Source: Parazoarcus communis SWub3 = DSM 12120 (GTDB taxonomy: Bacteria > Pseudomonadota > Gammaproteobacteria > Burkholderiales > Rhodocyclaceae). From it: a DNA stretch of 64,000 bases. The notes under the pieces were generated by a model. That model saw nothing but the letters and a program-made list of their open reading frames with translations. It made no database searches and was not told where the DNA came from. A program made the position numbers and the translations under genes. How positions within the stretch are numbered: the stretch's first letter is position 1; the number at the start of each line of letters is the position of its first letter. Shown here piece by piece: positions 8,079 through 17,766 of this stretch. The DNA is taken from NCBI RefSeq assembly GCF_003226565.1, contig NZ_QKOE01000006.1:62001-126000 (forward strand). The letters run 5' to 3'.

Positions 8079-9851
8079 ATGAGCACAGACCCCGCAATCC
8101 CCGCTGCGCGCGCATCCCACCCGCTGTCACTCAAGCTTGTGCTGATCGTTCCTTATGTCATTCTGGTGATCGCGCTGGCAGTGGCAGTCGGTACGCTGTC
8201 GTACTCGGCAGGCAGTCGTGCGGTGTATACGGTGTCGGAACACCTGCTGCTGGAGACAGTGGGCCGTATCGCCCAGGCCGTAGACCGGCACATCATCGGC
8301 TCCGGCGCGGTGCTCGAATCCGCCTTTCCTGACGGCATGCCCGCACCAACCGCCATCGAGTCCGAGTTTCATGACCTTCGCACCCGATTCTGGATCGCCA
8401 CCTCGCTGCACATCGATCCGAACAACTATGTGTACTACGGCAACGAAGCGGGCCAGGGCCTGGGGCTTTACCGCCACTCGTTACAAGACGCCGAGCTCCG
8501 GATGAAGCTGAAATCCGACGAGCACCGCGCCATCTACCGATTCAGCGGTATCGACGGCCCACTCCAGTTCGAACGCCGCGAAACCAAGCTGTTCGACCCG
8601 CGTACCCGCCCCTGGTATCAGGACGGCAAGCGTGTGACCGGCCACACCTGGACCTCGGTGTATATCGACTTCGGCACCCGCGAACTGGTCGCCACCCGGG
8701 CCCGCCGTGTGCTTGCCGCCTCTGGCGCGTTTGAAGGAGTGGTCGCGACCGACGTCTCGCTACGCGCGCTCAACGACTTCGTCGGGCGGCTCGAAGTCTC
8801 GCCCAATGGCATCGCCTTCATCATCGAGCAGGACGGCAACCTGATTGCCTCCTCGGCCAGCCCCAACATGGCCAGTCTGCCCGATGGTGGCAGTGCGCGC
8901 CTCAAGGCTGCCGACAGCGATCACACCTTGCTGCGTGCCGCCTACCGCCTGGTTCAGGACCGTCTGGGCGCACCCGAGGCCACTGCACTCCCCCGGGTCA
9001 TGACCTTCTCTGACGAGGCAGGACAGGAGATTCACGTCGCCTTCGACCGCATCCGCGACACTGCAGGCATCGACTGGATCACCGTGGTGGCCATGCCCAC
9101 CAGCGACTTCATGGCCGGCGTAACCGAAAACGTTACCCGTACAGTCATGCTTGCCGCCGTGGCGGTCGCGCTGGCGATCGTCATCGGTCTGCGCATCCTG
9201 GGCTGGGTGGCGGGCGATCTGCGACGTATCTCGGAAGCCGTGCGTCGCGTTGGCGCAGGCGACTTTGACGTCCCAGTCGGCGTAGATCGCAGCGATGAGA
9301 TCGGACAACTCGCGCGCAGTTTCGAAGCGATGCAGACCCAACTGCGTACCGACAAGCTCACCGGTCTGGCCAATCGCGAGGCGTTCCTGCAGCAACTGAA
9401 CAAGCGTATCGATCTGGCACGCAAGGATCGACGCAACGCCCGGCTTGCCGTCCTCTTCATCGACCTCAATCGGTTCAAGGCCATCAACGACACCTATGGT
9501 CACGATGCCGGCGACCTTGCGCTGCAGGAAGTCGCCGAGCGCCTGCGCATCAATGTGCGCGGCGGTGACCTGGTGGCCCGCTATGCCGGCGACGAATTCG
9601 TCATCCTGCTCGATCAGGTTGCCAGCCGCGAGGCGGTGGTACACATCCGTCGTCAGATCGAGGAGGTCCTGTGCCAGCCGCTACAGGTAATCACCCCGGA
9701 GGGACAAGAAGGGGTCGGCACCGGCGGCGCCATCGGCCAGGCCATTTTTCCGGAAGATGGCGACAACGCCAACGACTTGCTCAAAGCCGCAGACCGCGCG
9801 ATGTACGAACACAAGTTTGCCGGTCGCAAGTCAAGCCTGACAGGCTCCTAG
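8079..9851 (+). CDS. diguanylate cyclase with dCache-type sensor and HAMP domain
   Basis: 590 residues. A transmembrane helix (about 15-40) precedes a large periplasmic region with the dCache features TRFWIATSLHIDPNN and DPRTRPWYQ. A second helix (about 350-370) leads into HAMP and then a GGDEF domain with the variant signature AGDEF at 503-507. An RxxD inhibitory site (RGGD) sits exactly five residues before it, so product feedback is expected. It should make cyclic-di-GMP from GTP in response to a periplasmic ligand, perhaps an amino acid or small acid. The last residues and the TAG stop are encoded inside a repeat element (see 9831-10016). Confidence 0.93.
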   Translation: MSTDPAIPAARASHPLSLKLVLIVPYVILVIALAVAVGTLSYSAGSRAVYTVSEHLLLETVGRIAQAVDRHIIGSGAVLESAFPDGMPAPTAIESEFHDLRTRFWIATSLHIDPNNYVYYGNEAGQGLGLYRHSLQDAELRMKLKSDEHRAIYRFSGIDGPLQFERRETKLFDPRTRPWYQDGKRVTGHTWTSVYIDFGTRELVATRARRVLAASGAFEGVVATDVSLRALNDFVGRLEVSPNGIAFIIEQDGNLIASSASPNMASLPDGGSARLKAADSDHTLLRAAYRLVQDRLGAPEATALPRVMTFSDEAGQEIHVAFDRIRDTAGIDWITVVAMPTSDFMAGVTENVTRTVMLAAVAVALAIVIGLRILGWVAGDLRRISEAVRRVGAGDFDVPVGVDRSDEIGQLARSFEAMQTQLRTDKLTGLANREAFLQQLNKRIDLARKDRRNARLAVLFIDLNRFKAINDTYGHDAGDLALQEVAERLRINVRGGDLVARYAGDEFVILLDQVASREAVVHIRRQIEEVLCQPLQVITPEGQEGVGTGGAIGQAIFPEDGDNANDLLKAADRAMYEHKFAGRKSSLTGS

Positions 9852-10016
9852 GAGGCTGTCAGGCTTGAGCGATCGTAGCGAGCCGAGGGGGAAAACGAGG
9901 ACAGATTCGGCCGTTTTTGAGGCGCATAGTCATTCTATGCAACGAAAAAACGGGCGGATATGGACCGTTTCTCCCACTGGCGCAGCAGATCGGCCTCAAG
10001 CCTGACAGTCTCCTAG
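9831..10016. repeat. imperfect foldback (MITE/BIME-like) element between convergent genes
   Basis: Bases 9848-10016 form one long imperfect palindrome. Both ends start CTAGGAG and continue with CTGTCAGGCTTGAG in inverted orientation, differing at one position in 22. The centre is GCATAG-TCATT-CTATGC. The arms between share further matches (CCGTTTTT, GGGGGAAAACG versus GTGGGAGAAACG). Left of it, 9831-9850 carries an extra inverted copy of the terminus, so CTAG is itself the centre of a near-perfect 38-bp palindrome. The CTAG ends give the TAG stops of both flanking genes. No transposase is inside, so it would be non-autonomous. Copy number in the genome cannot be judged here. Confidence 0.8.
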
Positions 10017-10873
10017 GGCAACAGCCGCTCGCGGACGAAAGTCGGAAAGCGAGGCAATCCCCTGCGCGTCAGTTCGCGGTAGCGATAGGTCACCAGGCTA
10101 TCCAAGGGCGGAGGCTGGCGACGCTGCGCATCGGTAAAGCCGGTACCGATGCGAAAGCGCCGGCCATCGGCAGACTCGACCTCGAGCGCGCCGAGCATGC
10201 CCGCATACTTGCCCTTGCCTTCGATCCAGCGCACCACCCGCGCCTCGTCATCCAGCCAGGGCACGTACTTCAGCAGCGCATCACTGCGGCCGGCGATGCG
10301 GCGGGCGTCGCCCCTGTGCAGCATCAGACCTTCGCCCCCCTCGGCCAGTACCGCATCAAGTCGCTGGTGCAAGGCGGCCGCGTCCTTAACCCGGTACTGC
10401 ACCACGGTCTGCACCCAGGGCGAGGCGAGTTGCGGCACCTTCAGGCGCATCGCCGCGACGCGCTCGTCGAATGTTCCCGGGTGGTCCGGCAGATCGAACA
10501 CCATGTAGCGCACCTCCCGCCACGCGGCATCATCCGGGATACGGGTCCGGACGATGCCAACCAGCTCTTCGAAACGCTTCCGCCCCAGCCACAACTCGCC
10601 ATCGAGCGCCTCCGCGGGTAAACCTGCGACGAACCATTCGGGCGCGGCAATCTCCTGACCACTGCGAAACCGCAGGCGGCTACCGTCCCACAACGCTCTC
10701 ACGCCATCCAGCTTCTCGCTGACCCAGTAGGCCCGTGGATCGACGCCCTCGTGATAACGCCCGGCAAGCATGACGGCCAGCGGCGGTGAAGCCTGTACAA
10801 GCCCATCGAACGCACCGAAAGCGACAAGGACGATCAAGCACAGGCGGGAAACCCAAAGGGGCAAACGTCTCAT
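10013..10873 (-). CDS. ligE: ATP-dependent DNA ligase with signal peptide (LigE-type)
   Basis: 286 residues from ATG 10873. An in-frame TTG at 10891 is less likely. The N-terminus is a signal peptide (hydrophobic about 5-25, then VQASPP). The nucleotidyltransferase motif I KLDGVRA has the AMP-accepting lysine near residue 54. Motif III ([10 protein letters not shown]), motif IV (GEGLMLHR) and motif V ([15 protein letters not shown]) follow, and a short OB domain ends the protein. This is the minimal Lig E architecture, secreted to the periplasm and thought to act on incoming or extracellular DNA, as in Neisseria and Haemophilus. The TAG stop lies in the CTAG end of the foldback repeat. Confidence 0.9.
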   Translation of the reverse strand: MRRLPLWVSRLCLIVLVAFGAFDGLVQASPPLAVMLAGRYHEGVDPRAYWVSEKLDGVRALWDGSRLRFRSGQEIAAPEWFVAGLPAEALDGELWLGRKRFEELVGIVRTRIPDDAAWREVRYMVFDLPDHPGTFDERVAAMRLKVPQLASPWVQTVVQYRVKDAAALHQRLDAVLAEGGEGLMLHRGDARRIAGRSDALLKYVPWLDDEARVVRWIEGKGKYAGMLGALEVESADGRRFRIGTGFTDAQRRQPPPLDSLVTYRYRELTRRGLPRFPTFVRERLLP

Positions 10874-10985
10874 CCGGACACCTGTCGGCAAAGCACGAAT
10901 GATGACATCAACATTTGCCGGGCGCTACGTCACTGTTCCATCAAGACGCCCGCGCAGGGATAATGCCGACCCCAAGAGAGCCTGC

Positions 10986-11948
10986 ATGGACAGAATGACT
11001 GCTTCGATGCCCCCCGCCCTGCTGCTGCTCGGCCCCACCGCCAGCGGCAAGACAGCCTGTGCGCTGGCACTGGCGCAGGCGCTACCGATCGAGATCATCA
11101 GTGTCGACTCGGCACTGGTCTATCGCGACATGAACATTGGCACCGCCAAGCCCAGCGCGGACGAACTGGCAAGCTGCCCGCATCACCTGATCGACATCAT
11201 CAGCCCGGAGGAGAACTACTCGGCCGCACGTTTCCGCGAAGATGCGCTGCGTCTGATGAACGAGATCCACCAGCGTGGTCATCTGCCGTTACTGGCGGGC
11301 GGCACCATGTTGTATTTCAAGGCGTTACGCGATGGGCTGTCCGACCTGCCGCTGGCGGACACCGACATCCGCCGCGACATTGACCGGCAAGCACTTACCG
11401 AAGGCTGGCCAGCAGTCCATGCGCGGCTTGCACAGCTTGACCCCGATGCGGCGGCACGCCTCGAGCCCGGCGACGCCCAACGCATCCAGCGAGCGCTGGA
11501 GATCGTGTTGATCACCGGCCGGCCGCTGGCCGAGAGCTATGCCCGACGGGAGATGGCGCCCCCCCCCTTCACCCTGCATCCGATTGCGCTTGCGCCCAGT
11601 GATCGCAGCGTGCTGCATGCGCGGATCGCCGACCGCTTCGACGCCATGCTGGCCGCCGGCCTGGTCGATGAGGTCGCCGGCCTGCGCCGACGCTACGCGC
11701 TGCACCCGGATATGCCGTCGATGCGTTGCGTCGGCTACCGCCAGGCCTGGGAGTACCTGGAGGGGGATGGCAACCTGGACACCCTGCGCTTCAAGGGGGT
11801 TGCCGCCACCCGCCAGCTTGCCAAGCGCCAGCTGACCTGGCAGCGCCAGTTTCGCGAACACTGGCCCGGGCTGATCGAATTCGACTGTCTGCGCCCCGAC
11901 CTGAATGACGCAGTGCGCGACCACGCACTGCGCCTGCTTCACTACTGA
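10986..11948 (+). CDS. miaA: tRNA dimethylallyltransferase
   Basis: 320 residues from ATG 10986. The frame is open 72 codons further upstream, but the family begins just before the P-loop. Motifs are GPTASGKT (about 16-23), the [18 protein letters not shown] DSxQVY-type block, [13 protein letters not shown] and the later [18 protein letters not shown]. It adds the dimethylallyl group to A37 of tRNAs reading UNN codons, the first step to ms2i6A. It is commonly beside mutL; here four features lie between them. It overlaps nothing, and the DUF1415 gene follows 34 bases later. Confidence 0.97.
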   Translation: MDRMTASMPPALLLLGPTASGKTACALALAQALPIEIISVDSALVYRDMNIGTAKPSADELASCPHHLIDIISPEENYSAARFREDALRLMNEIHQRGHLPLLAGGTMLYFKALRDGLSDLPLADTDIRRDIDRQALTEGWPAVHARLAQLDPDAAARLEPGDAQRIQRALEIVLITGRPLAESYARREMAPPPFTLHPIALAPSDRSVLHARIADRFDAMLAAGLVDEVAGLRRRYALHPDMPSMRCVGYRQAWEYLEGDGNLDTLRFKGVAATRQLAKRQLTWQRQFREHWPGLIEFDCLRPDLNDAVRDHALRLLHY

Positions 11949-11982
11949 CCCACCTGTTCAAACCTTTGCGGAGCTCATCAAG

Positions 11983-12528
11983 ATGGACGAAGAAATCCTG
12001 GCCAGCGTCGGCCAGTGGCTGGACGATGTCGTCATCGGCCTCAACCTGTGTCCGTTCGCCTCACGCCCGCGTGCCGAGCGGCGCATCCGCCTCACCATCA
12101 GCCATGCCACCACCGAAGAAGGTTTGCTGGAAGACATGCAGACCGAACTCGAGCGCCTGTCCGACACCCCGGTCAGCGAACTGGAAACCACCGTCATCGC
12201 CATTCCCGACATGCTCGAGGATTTCGACGACTACAACCAGTTCTTTGATCTGGTGGACCTGTGGTTGCAACAGTTCGGCTGGGAGGGCGAATTCCAGGTT
12301 GCGAGCTTCCACCCTCATTATCAATTTGCCGACACCGATCCCGACGACGCCGGCAATCTCACCAACCGCTCGCCTTGGCCACTGCTGCACCTGATCCGCG
12401 AAGACAGCCTGGAGCAGGCGCTGGCGCACTACCCCGACCCGGACGGCATCCCGGCACGCAACATCGCACGCATGGAATCACTGAACGCCGACGAACGCCG
12501 GCGCCTGTTCCCTTATTTGTTCGGTTGA
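11983..12528 (+). CDS. DUF1415 family protein
   Basis: 181 residues from ATG 11983, preferred over the upstream in-frame ATG at 11905 that lies inside miaA. The signature stretches GLNLCPFA near residue 23, FDDYNQF and the segment around QVASFHPHYQFADT match DUF1415, a small cytoplasmic family of unknown activity. It probably shares the miaA transcript. Its last 16 bases overlap the 3' end of the convergent RDD gene. Confidence 0.88.
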   Translation: MDEEILASVGQWLDDVVIGLNLCPFASRPRAERRIRLTISHATTEEGLLEDMQTELERLSDTPVSELETTVIAIPDMLEDFDDYNQFFDLVDLWLQQFGWEGEFQVASFHPHYQFADTDPDDAGNLTNRSPWPLLHLIREDSLEQALAHYPDPDGIPARNIARMESLNADERRRLFPYLFG

Positions 12529-13016
12529 CCTGGTAACAGCACCACCCGGGTGCCGGCCAGACGATCGTGCAGGAACTGGCGATCGCGATCGAACACAGCC
12601 CAGATCAGACCGGCACCAAAGCACAGCAACGAAGGCCAGCAGAAGACGTAACGCAACCATGCCCGCTTCGCATCGGGGTTGAGTCCGGTCCCCGCATCGA
12701 CCACCTTGAGTCGCCAGGTCTGCATGGCTAGCGTCTGGCCATTGCGCCGCCAGTACCAGACAAAATAGAAACCCAGCACCAGAAAGATGTGCAGCCAGGC
12801 CAACCAGCCGGGCGGCGCAATGCCCAGCCCGACACCAAGCATCAGGTAAGGCACCAGAAAGGTCAGCGCCAGCACCCCCATCAGCAGCATGGACTCATAC
12901 AACATGCTGGCCAGTCGCCGACGCAAACCGGCCAGCTCCACCACAGTCCGGCTGCGACCGGCTTCGGCGCTAGCCGTGCCGGCGTCAGCGACCGGACGCT
13001 TTCTTGATCGACTCAT
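12513..13016 (-). CDS. RDD-family membrane protein
   Basis: 167 residues from ATG 13016. Upstream in-frame codons lack family resemblance. The conserved Arg and Asp residues of the RDD domain are visible (GLRRRLASMLYE near the start, FLHDRLAGTRVV at the end), with three hydrophobic helices between. The family's role is unclear; some members have been linked to Na+ or ion transport. In related bacteria it often neighbours ilvI, but here it is divergent from it. Confidence 0.85.
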   Translation of the reverse strand: MSRSRKRPVADAGTASAEAGRSRTVVELAGLRRRLASMLYESMLLMGVLALTFLVPYLMLGVGLGIAPPGWLAWLHIFLVLGFYFVWYWRRNGQTLAMQTWRLKVVDAGTGLNPDAKRAWLRYVFCWPSLLCFGAGLIWAVFDRDRQFLHDRLAGTRVVLLPGQPNK

Positions 13017-13295
13017 CGAGTTGCGCTTTACCCAAATGACCCGCGTGCCCTCCACACCAAAGGCTTGCTGCAAGCCCTCTGGCGCGATCTGGAGGCGACT
13101 GCGGAAGAAACGGTTGATGCCGGAAACCGCATCGAAAAAGGACGGCAAACCGGCAGACAGACGATGCATTCATCTGTTGCCGGCGGCCTGGCCCACCAAC
13201 CGGCAAGGCCCTGATATTTCTGGCAGCCTTGACCAAACGCCACCCAAAATGTACTGTTCTCCGTTTCTTCGAACGACATACAGGGCGAGTTTGCG
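13017..13295. other. 279-bp divergent gap holding the ilvI leader
   Basis: No gene is supported. The RDD frame and two plus-strand frames stay open here but show no family-like composition. It must hold the promoter for ilvI-ilvH-ilvC and that for the RDD gene. I looked for a leader peptide rich in Ile, Leu or Val followed by an attenuator hairpin and did not find one. Confidence 0.5.
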
Positions 13296-15008
13296 ATGGT
13301 GCTGACCGGTGCGGAAATTGTAATCAGGTGCCTGCAGGAAGAAAAGGTCGAATATGTGTTCGGCTATCCTGGCGGTGCCGTGCTGTACATCTATGACGCA
13401 CTGTTCCAGCAGGAACAGGTCCGCCACATCCTCGTCCGTCACGAACAGGCCGCGGTACACGCGGCAGATGGCTTTGCCCGCAGCACGCAAAAGGTCGGCG
13501 TCGCGCTTGTCACGTCGGGCCCCGGCGCCACCAACGCAGTCACCGGCATTGCCACCGCCTTCTGTGACTCGATCCCGATGGTCATCATTTCCGGCCAGGT
13601 ACCTACCGCCGCCATCGGCCAGGACGCCTTCCAGGAGGTCGACACCGTCGGCATCACCCGCCCCTGTGTGAAGCACAACTTCCTGGTGCGCGATGTTCGC
13701 GACATTGCCACGACCATCAAGAAGGCCTTCTACCTGGCGCAGACCGGTCGCCCCGGCCCGGTGCTGGTCGATATCCCCAAGGACATCACCTTCGCCAAGT
13801 GCGAATTCGAGTACCCGCAGGACATCTCGATGCGTTCCTACAACCCGGTGGTCAAGGGTCACCAGGGGCAGATCAAGAAGGCCGTGCAGTTGCTGCTCGA
13901 AGCCAAGCGGCCGATGATCTACACCGGCGGCGGCGTGATTCTGGCCGACGCGGCCGACCGCCTGACCAAGCTGACCCGCCTGCTCGGCTACCCGATCACC
14001 AACACGCTGATGGGCCTTGGCGCCTATCCGGCGAGCGATCGCCAGTACCTCGGCATGCCCGGCATGCACGGCACCTACGAAGCCAACATGTCGATGCACT
14101 ATTCCGACGTGTTGCTGGCCGTTGGCGCCCGTTTTGACGACCGCGTCATCGGCGACCCGGCCAATTTTGCCGAAGAGCCGCGCAAGATCATCCATGTGGA
14201 CATTGACCCGTCGTCGATCTCCAAGCGCGTCAAGGTGGATGTACCCATCGTCGGAGACGTCAAGGACGTGCTCGACGAGATGATCCGCCAGCTCGAAGCC
14301 GGCGAAGCCCGCCCCAACCCGGACGCGCTTGCGGCCTGGTGGAAGCAGATCGAGGACTGGCGCAGCCGCAAGTGCATGGAGTACAGGAACTCCGACACCA
14401 TCATCAAGCCGCAATTCGTCATCCAGAAGCTGTGGGAAGTCACCGGCGGCGACGCCATCGTGACCTCAGACGTCGGCCAGCACCAGATGTGGGCCGCACA
14501 GTACTACCGCTTCGACAAGCCGCGGCGCTGGCTCAACTCCGGTGGCCTTGGCACCATGGGCGTGGGCATGCCCTACGCCATGGGCGCCCAGCTGGCACAT
14601 CCGGGCAAGCAGGTTGCCTGCGTTACCGGGGAAGCCTCGATCCAGATGAACATCCAGGAACTCTCCACCTGCAAGCAGTTCCGTCTGCCGATCAAGATCT
14701 GCAACCTCAACAACCGCTACCTCGGCATGGTGCGCCAGTGGCAGCAACTGTTCCACGGTCAGCGTTACTCGGAATCCTACATGGACTCGCTGCCCGACTT
14801 CGCCAAGCTGGCAGAGTCCTACGGCCATGTGGGCATCCGCGTGGACAAGCCGGCAGACGTCGAAGGCGCACTGCGCGAAGCCTTCACCACGCACAAGAAC
14901 GATCTCGTGTTCCTCGACTTCCAGGTCGACCAGACGGAAAACGTGTATCCCATGGTCCAGGGCGGCAAGGGTCTCACCGAGATGATCCTGTCTGCCGAAG
15001 ACCTGTGA
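13296..15008 (+). CDS. ilvI: acetolactate synthase, large catalytic subunit (type III-like)
   Basis: 570 residues, full length. It condenses two pyruvates, or pyruvate and 2-oxobutyrate, using thiamine diphosphate in valine/isoleucine synthesis. Visible features are the catalytic Glu region (YPGGAVLYIYDALF, then RHEQAAVHAADGFAR), the central FAD-binding fold (GVGARFDDRVIGDP) and the C-terminal ThDP motif starting at the GE-ASI and ending NNRYLGMVRQWQ. The motif commonly read GDGSF appears here as GEASI. The small subunit gene follows 45 bases later, and ilvC after that. Confidence 0.97.
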   Translation: MVLTGAEIVIRCLQEEKVEYVFGYPGGAVLYIYDALFQQEQVRHILVRHEQAAVHAADGFARSTQKVGVALVTSGPGATNAVTGIATAFCDSIPMVIISGQVPTAAIGQDAFQEVDTVGITRPCVKHNFLVRDVRDIATTIKKAFYLAQTGRPGPVLVDIPKDITFAKCEFEYPQDISMRSYNPVVKGHQGQIKKAVQLLLEAKRPMIYTGGGVILADAADRLTKLTRLLGYPITNTLMGLGAYPASDRQYLGMPGMHGTYEANMSMHYSDVLLAVGARFDDRVIGDPANFAEEPRKIIHVDIDPSSISKRVKVDVPIVGDVKDVLDEMIRQLEAGEARPNPDALAAWWKQIEDWRSRKCMEYRNSDTIIKPQFVIQKLWEVTGGDAIVTSDVGQHQMWAAQYYRFDKPRRWLNSGGLGTMGVGMPYAMGAQLAHPGKQVACVTGEASIQMNIQELSTCKQFRLPIKICNLNNRYLGMVRQWQQLFHGQRYSESYMDSLPDFAKLAESYGHVGIRVDKPADVEGALREAFTTHKNDLVFLDFQVDQTENVYPMVQGGKGLTEMILSAEDL

Positions 15009-15053
15009 TCGGCGCCGCCTTGTCCCTCATCTGACTCCAGGACCGAACTCATC

Positions 15054-15545
15054 ATGCGTCACGTCATTTCCCTGCTGATCGAAAACGAAGCCGGCGCCCT
15101 GTCACGCGTCTCCGGCCTGTTCTCCGCCCGCGGCTACAACATCGAGTCGCTGACCGTCGCCCCCACCGAAGACGCGTCGATGTCGCGCATGACCATCGTC
15201 ACCACCGGCTCGGACGAAATCATCGAGCAGATCACCAAACAGCTGAACAAGCTGGTCGAAGTGGTCAAGGTGGTCGACATCTCCGAAGCCGCACACATCG
15301 AGCGTGAGCTGATGCTGATCAAGCTGCGCGCCACCGGCAAGGACCGCGAGGAAATCAAGCGTACCGCCGACATCTTCCGTGCCCGCATCATCGACGTCAC
15401 CGACACCTCCTACGTCATCGAACTGACCGGGAACCAATCCAAGCTCGACGCCTTCATCGGCGCCATCGATACCGGACTGATCCTCGAGACCGTACGATCC
15501 GGCGTCTGCGGCATCGGCCGTGGCGACCGCGTGCTCAAGCTCTGA
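15054..15545 (+). CDS. ilvH: acetolactate synthase, small regulatory subunit
   Basis: 163 residues, the standard IlvH length. The N-terminal ACT domain (RHVISLLIENEAGALSRVSG) binds valine for feedback inhibition, and the C-terminal domain (about 85-160) completes the family. It partners with IlvI. The ATG at 15054 follows a CAGGACC sequence a little upstream. Confidence 0.97.
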   Translation: MRHVISLLIENEAGALSRVSGLFSARGYNIESLTVAPTEDASMSRMTIVTTGSDEIIEQITKQLNKLVEVVKVVDISEAAHIERELMLIKLRATGKDREEIKRTADIFRARIIDVTDTSYVIELTGNQSKLDAFIGAIDTGLILETVRSGVCGIGRGDRVLKL

Positions 15546-15631
15546 ACCCTCCCCCGTTTTGCAGTCGGCCGACCCACGTTTATCATGTCGGCCGCCCGCA
15601 TTGACTGCCCTTGATATCTGAAAGGAAAAAC

Positions 15632-16648
15632 ATGAAAGTTTATTACGACAAGGACGCCGACCTCTCCCTGATCAAGGGCAAGAAGGTCACCATCGTCGGC
15701 TATGGCTCGCAGGGCCACGCCCACGCCCAGAACCTGAACGATTCCGGCGTCAAGGTCACCGTCGCCGTGCGCAAGGGTGGCCCGTCGTGGGACAAGGCCA
15801 AGGCTGCCGGCCTGAAGGTCGAGGAAATCGACAAGGCGGTCAAGGCTGCAGACCTCGTCATGATCCTGCTGCCGGACGAAAACATCCCGCAGGTGTACAA
15901 GGAAAACGTCGAGCCCAACATCAAGAAGGGCGCAACCCTGGCTTTCGCCCACGGCTTCAACGTGCACTACAACCAGGTCGTGCCGCGTGAAGATCTGGAC
16001 GTGATCATGGTCGCCCCCAAGGGCCCCGGCCACACCGTGCGTTCCGAATACCTGCGTGGCGGCGGCGTGCCCTCCCTGATCGCGGTGTACCAGGACAAGT
16101 CCGGCAAGGCCAAGGACATCGCCCTGTCGTACGCAGCTGCCAACGGCGGCACCAAGGGCGGCGTGATCGAGACCAACTTCAAGGAAGAGACCGAGACCGA
16201 TCTCTTCGGCGAACAGGCCGTGCTGTGCGGCGGCGCCGTCGAACTGGTCAAGATGGGTTTCGAAACCCTGACCGAAGCCGGCTACGCGCCCGAGATGGCC
16301 TACTTCGAGTGCCTGCACGAACTCAAGCTGATCGTCGACCTGATGTACGAAGGCGGCATCGCCAACATGAACTACTCCATCTCCAACAACGCGGAGTATG
16401 GCGAGTACGTGACCGGCCCCGAAGTCATCAACGAGCAGTCCCGTGTGGCCATGCGCAACGCCCTGAAGCGCATCCAGACCGGTGAATACGCCAAGATGTT
16501 CATCCAGGAAGGCAAGACCAACTACCCGAGCATGACCGCGCGTCGTCGCCTGAACGCCGAACACCCGATCGAGCAGGTCGGTGGTCAGCTGCGCGACATG
16601 ATGCCGTGGATCAAGGCCAAGGCACTGGTCGACAAGTCGAAGAACTAA
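15632..16648 (+). CDS. ilvC: ketol-acid reductoisomerase (NADP+)
   Basis: 338 residues from ATG 15632, with GAAAGG about 9 bases upstream; this is the usual class I length. The N-terminal Rossmann domain carries [10 protein letters not shown] (about 25-34), and the knotted C-terminal domain has the metal ligands in [12 protein letters not shown] and the E-rich [18 protein letters not shown]. It converts acetolactate to dihydroxyisovalerate. It ends the ilvI-ilvH-ilvC unit and is followed by a strong terminator. Confidence 0.98.
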   Translation: MKVYYDKDADLSLIKGKKVTIVGYGSQGHAHAQNLNDSGVKVTVAVRKGGPSWDKAKAAGLKVEEIDKAVKAADLVMILLPDENIPQVYKENVEPNIKKGATLAFAHGFNVHYNQVVPREDLDVIMVAPKGPGHTVRSEYLRGGGVPSLIAVYQDKSGKAKDIALSYAAANGGTKGGVIETNFKEETETDLFGEQAVLCGGAVELVKMGFETLTEAGYAPEMAYFECLHELKLIVDLMYEGGIANMNYSISNNAEYGEYVTGPEVINEQSRVAMRNALKRIQTGEYAKMFIQEGKTNYPSMTARRRLNAEHPIEQVGGQLRDMMPWIKAKALVDKSKN

Positions 16649-16670
16649 GTCTCGACTCGGCAATCTGAAA

Positions 16671-16709
16671 GGCCAGGACGTTGAACACACGTCCTGGCCT
16701 TTGTCGTTT
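16671..16709 (+). terminator. rho-independent terminator after ilvC
   Basis: A perfect 10-bp stem (GGCCAGGACG / CGTCCTGGCC) with a 9-base loop is followed by TTTGTCGTTT. It lies 22 bases after the ilvC stop and separates the ilv operon from pssA. Confidence 0.88.
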
Positions 16710-16816
16710 CTGAGCACCGTATCGCCGACATCCTCCTTTCCACTTGTGACAATCGCCAGTATCGAGTCCGCGACGGACTGCTAGAATCCTGCCATTGCTC
16801 CGTTGCCCCCTACATC

Positions 16817-17620
16817 GTGGACCAACCCGAACGCATGCCCCTGATTACTCCTGAAAAGCGTCGCCGCGGCATCTACATCCTGCCCAACCTGTTTACCACT
16901 GCGGCGCTGTTTGCCGGCTTCTATGCCATCGTGCAGGCAATGAACCAGCGCTTTGAAGTGGCCGCCGTGGCCATCTTCGTTGCCATGGTGCTGGACGGAC
17001 TGGACGGCCGCATTGCCCGTCTGACCCACACCCAGAGCGAGTTCGGTGCCGAATACGACTCCCTGTCCGACATGGTCTCCTTTGGTGCCGCCCCAGCGCT
17101 GGTGGTGTATGAATGGGCGCTCAAGGACATGGGCAAACTCGGCTGGATTGCCGCCTTCATCTACTGCGCGGGCGCGGCGCTGCGACTGGCGCGCTTCAAC
17201 ACCAATATCGAAGTCGTGGACAAACGCTACTTCCAGGGCTTGCCCAGCCCAGCGGCCGCGGCACTGATCGCTGGCCTGGTGTGGGTCGTCATCGACAACG
17301 GCATCGCCGGTGAGGATGTCGCCTGGTATGCCTGCATCCTGACCATCTTTGCCGGTATTTCCATGGTCAGCAATGTGCTGTTCTGGAGCGGCAAGAGCAT
17401 CAACCTGCGCAAGAGCGTACCCTTCATCGTCGTCATCGCCCTGGTGCTGGCCTTTGCACTGGTATCCAGCTACCCGCCCGGCGTGCTGTTTGCGCTGTTC
17501 GTGGTGTATGCGCTGTCGGGCTACGTCATCTATGTGATGCGCTGGCTGGAACGCCGACGCCGGGTCGAGGCCCGCTCAAGCACCGACACCCCGCCCGGCG
17601 CCCCACCCGGGCAGGAATAG
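16817..17620 (+). CDS. pssA: CDP-diacylglycerol-serine O-phosphatidyltransferase
   Basis: 267 residues from GTG 16817; an ATG at 16835 is an alternative start. The CDP-alcohol phosphotransferase signature DG(x)2AR(x)8G(x)3D(x)3D is present around residues 56-78 (DGLDGRIAR, then FGAEYDSLSD). About seven hydrophobic helices follow. It makes phosphatidylserine in the inner membrane, the precursor of phosphatidylethanolamine. The psd partner usually adjacent to it is not in the window. Confidence 0.95.
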   Translation: MDQPERMPLITPEKRRRGIYILPNLFTTAALFAGFYAIVQAMNQRFEVAAVAIFVAMVLDGLDGRIARLTHTQSEFGAEYDSLSDMVSFGAAPALVVYEWALKDMGKLGWIAAFIYCAGAALRLARFNTNIEVVDKRYFQGLPSPAAAALIAGLVWVVIDNGIAGEDVAWYACILTIFAGISMVSNVLFWSGKSINLRKSVPFIVVIALVLAFALVSSYPPGVLFALFVVYALSGYVIYVMRWLERRRRVEARSSTDTPPGAPPGQE

Positions 17621-17629
17621 ACGTTTCAC

Positions 17630-17651
17630 ACGGCCCGCTTCGGGCCGTTTT
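17630..17651 (+). terminator. rho-independent terminator after pssA
   Basis: ACGGCCCG and CGGGCCGT pair around a 3-base loop and run into TTTTC, 10 bases after the pssA stop. Confidence 0.8.
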
Positions 17652-17666
17652 CACATCGGCTTCACA
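17648..17666 (+). promoter_or_regulatory. candidate response-regulator half-site pair upstream of the ColR-like gene
   Basis: TTCAC occurs at 17650 and again at 17661, exactly 11 bases apart, the spacing used by OmpR-family dimers. The left copy is preceded by TTT, resembling the TTTTTCAC end of the ColR site described in Pseudomonas. It partly overlaps the pssA terminator. Without a second site elsewhere this remains a guess. Confidence 0.25.
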
Positions 17667-17766
17667 GCACACCGCCTATTCTCATGCGCACAGGCGTACG
17701 GCCATCCGGGATGATCATCGGCCTGCCGCCATTGAAGGACCTCTTGCAAACCTACCGGATCAATCG

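Noticed and set aside
13017-13295. Leader peptide and attenuator before ilvI
   Set aside because: I looked for an Ile/Val/Leu-rich short ORF and terminator-antiterminator hairpins and found neither.
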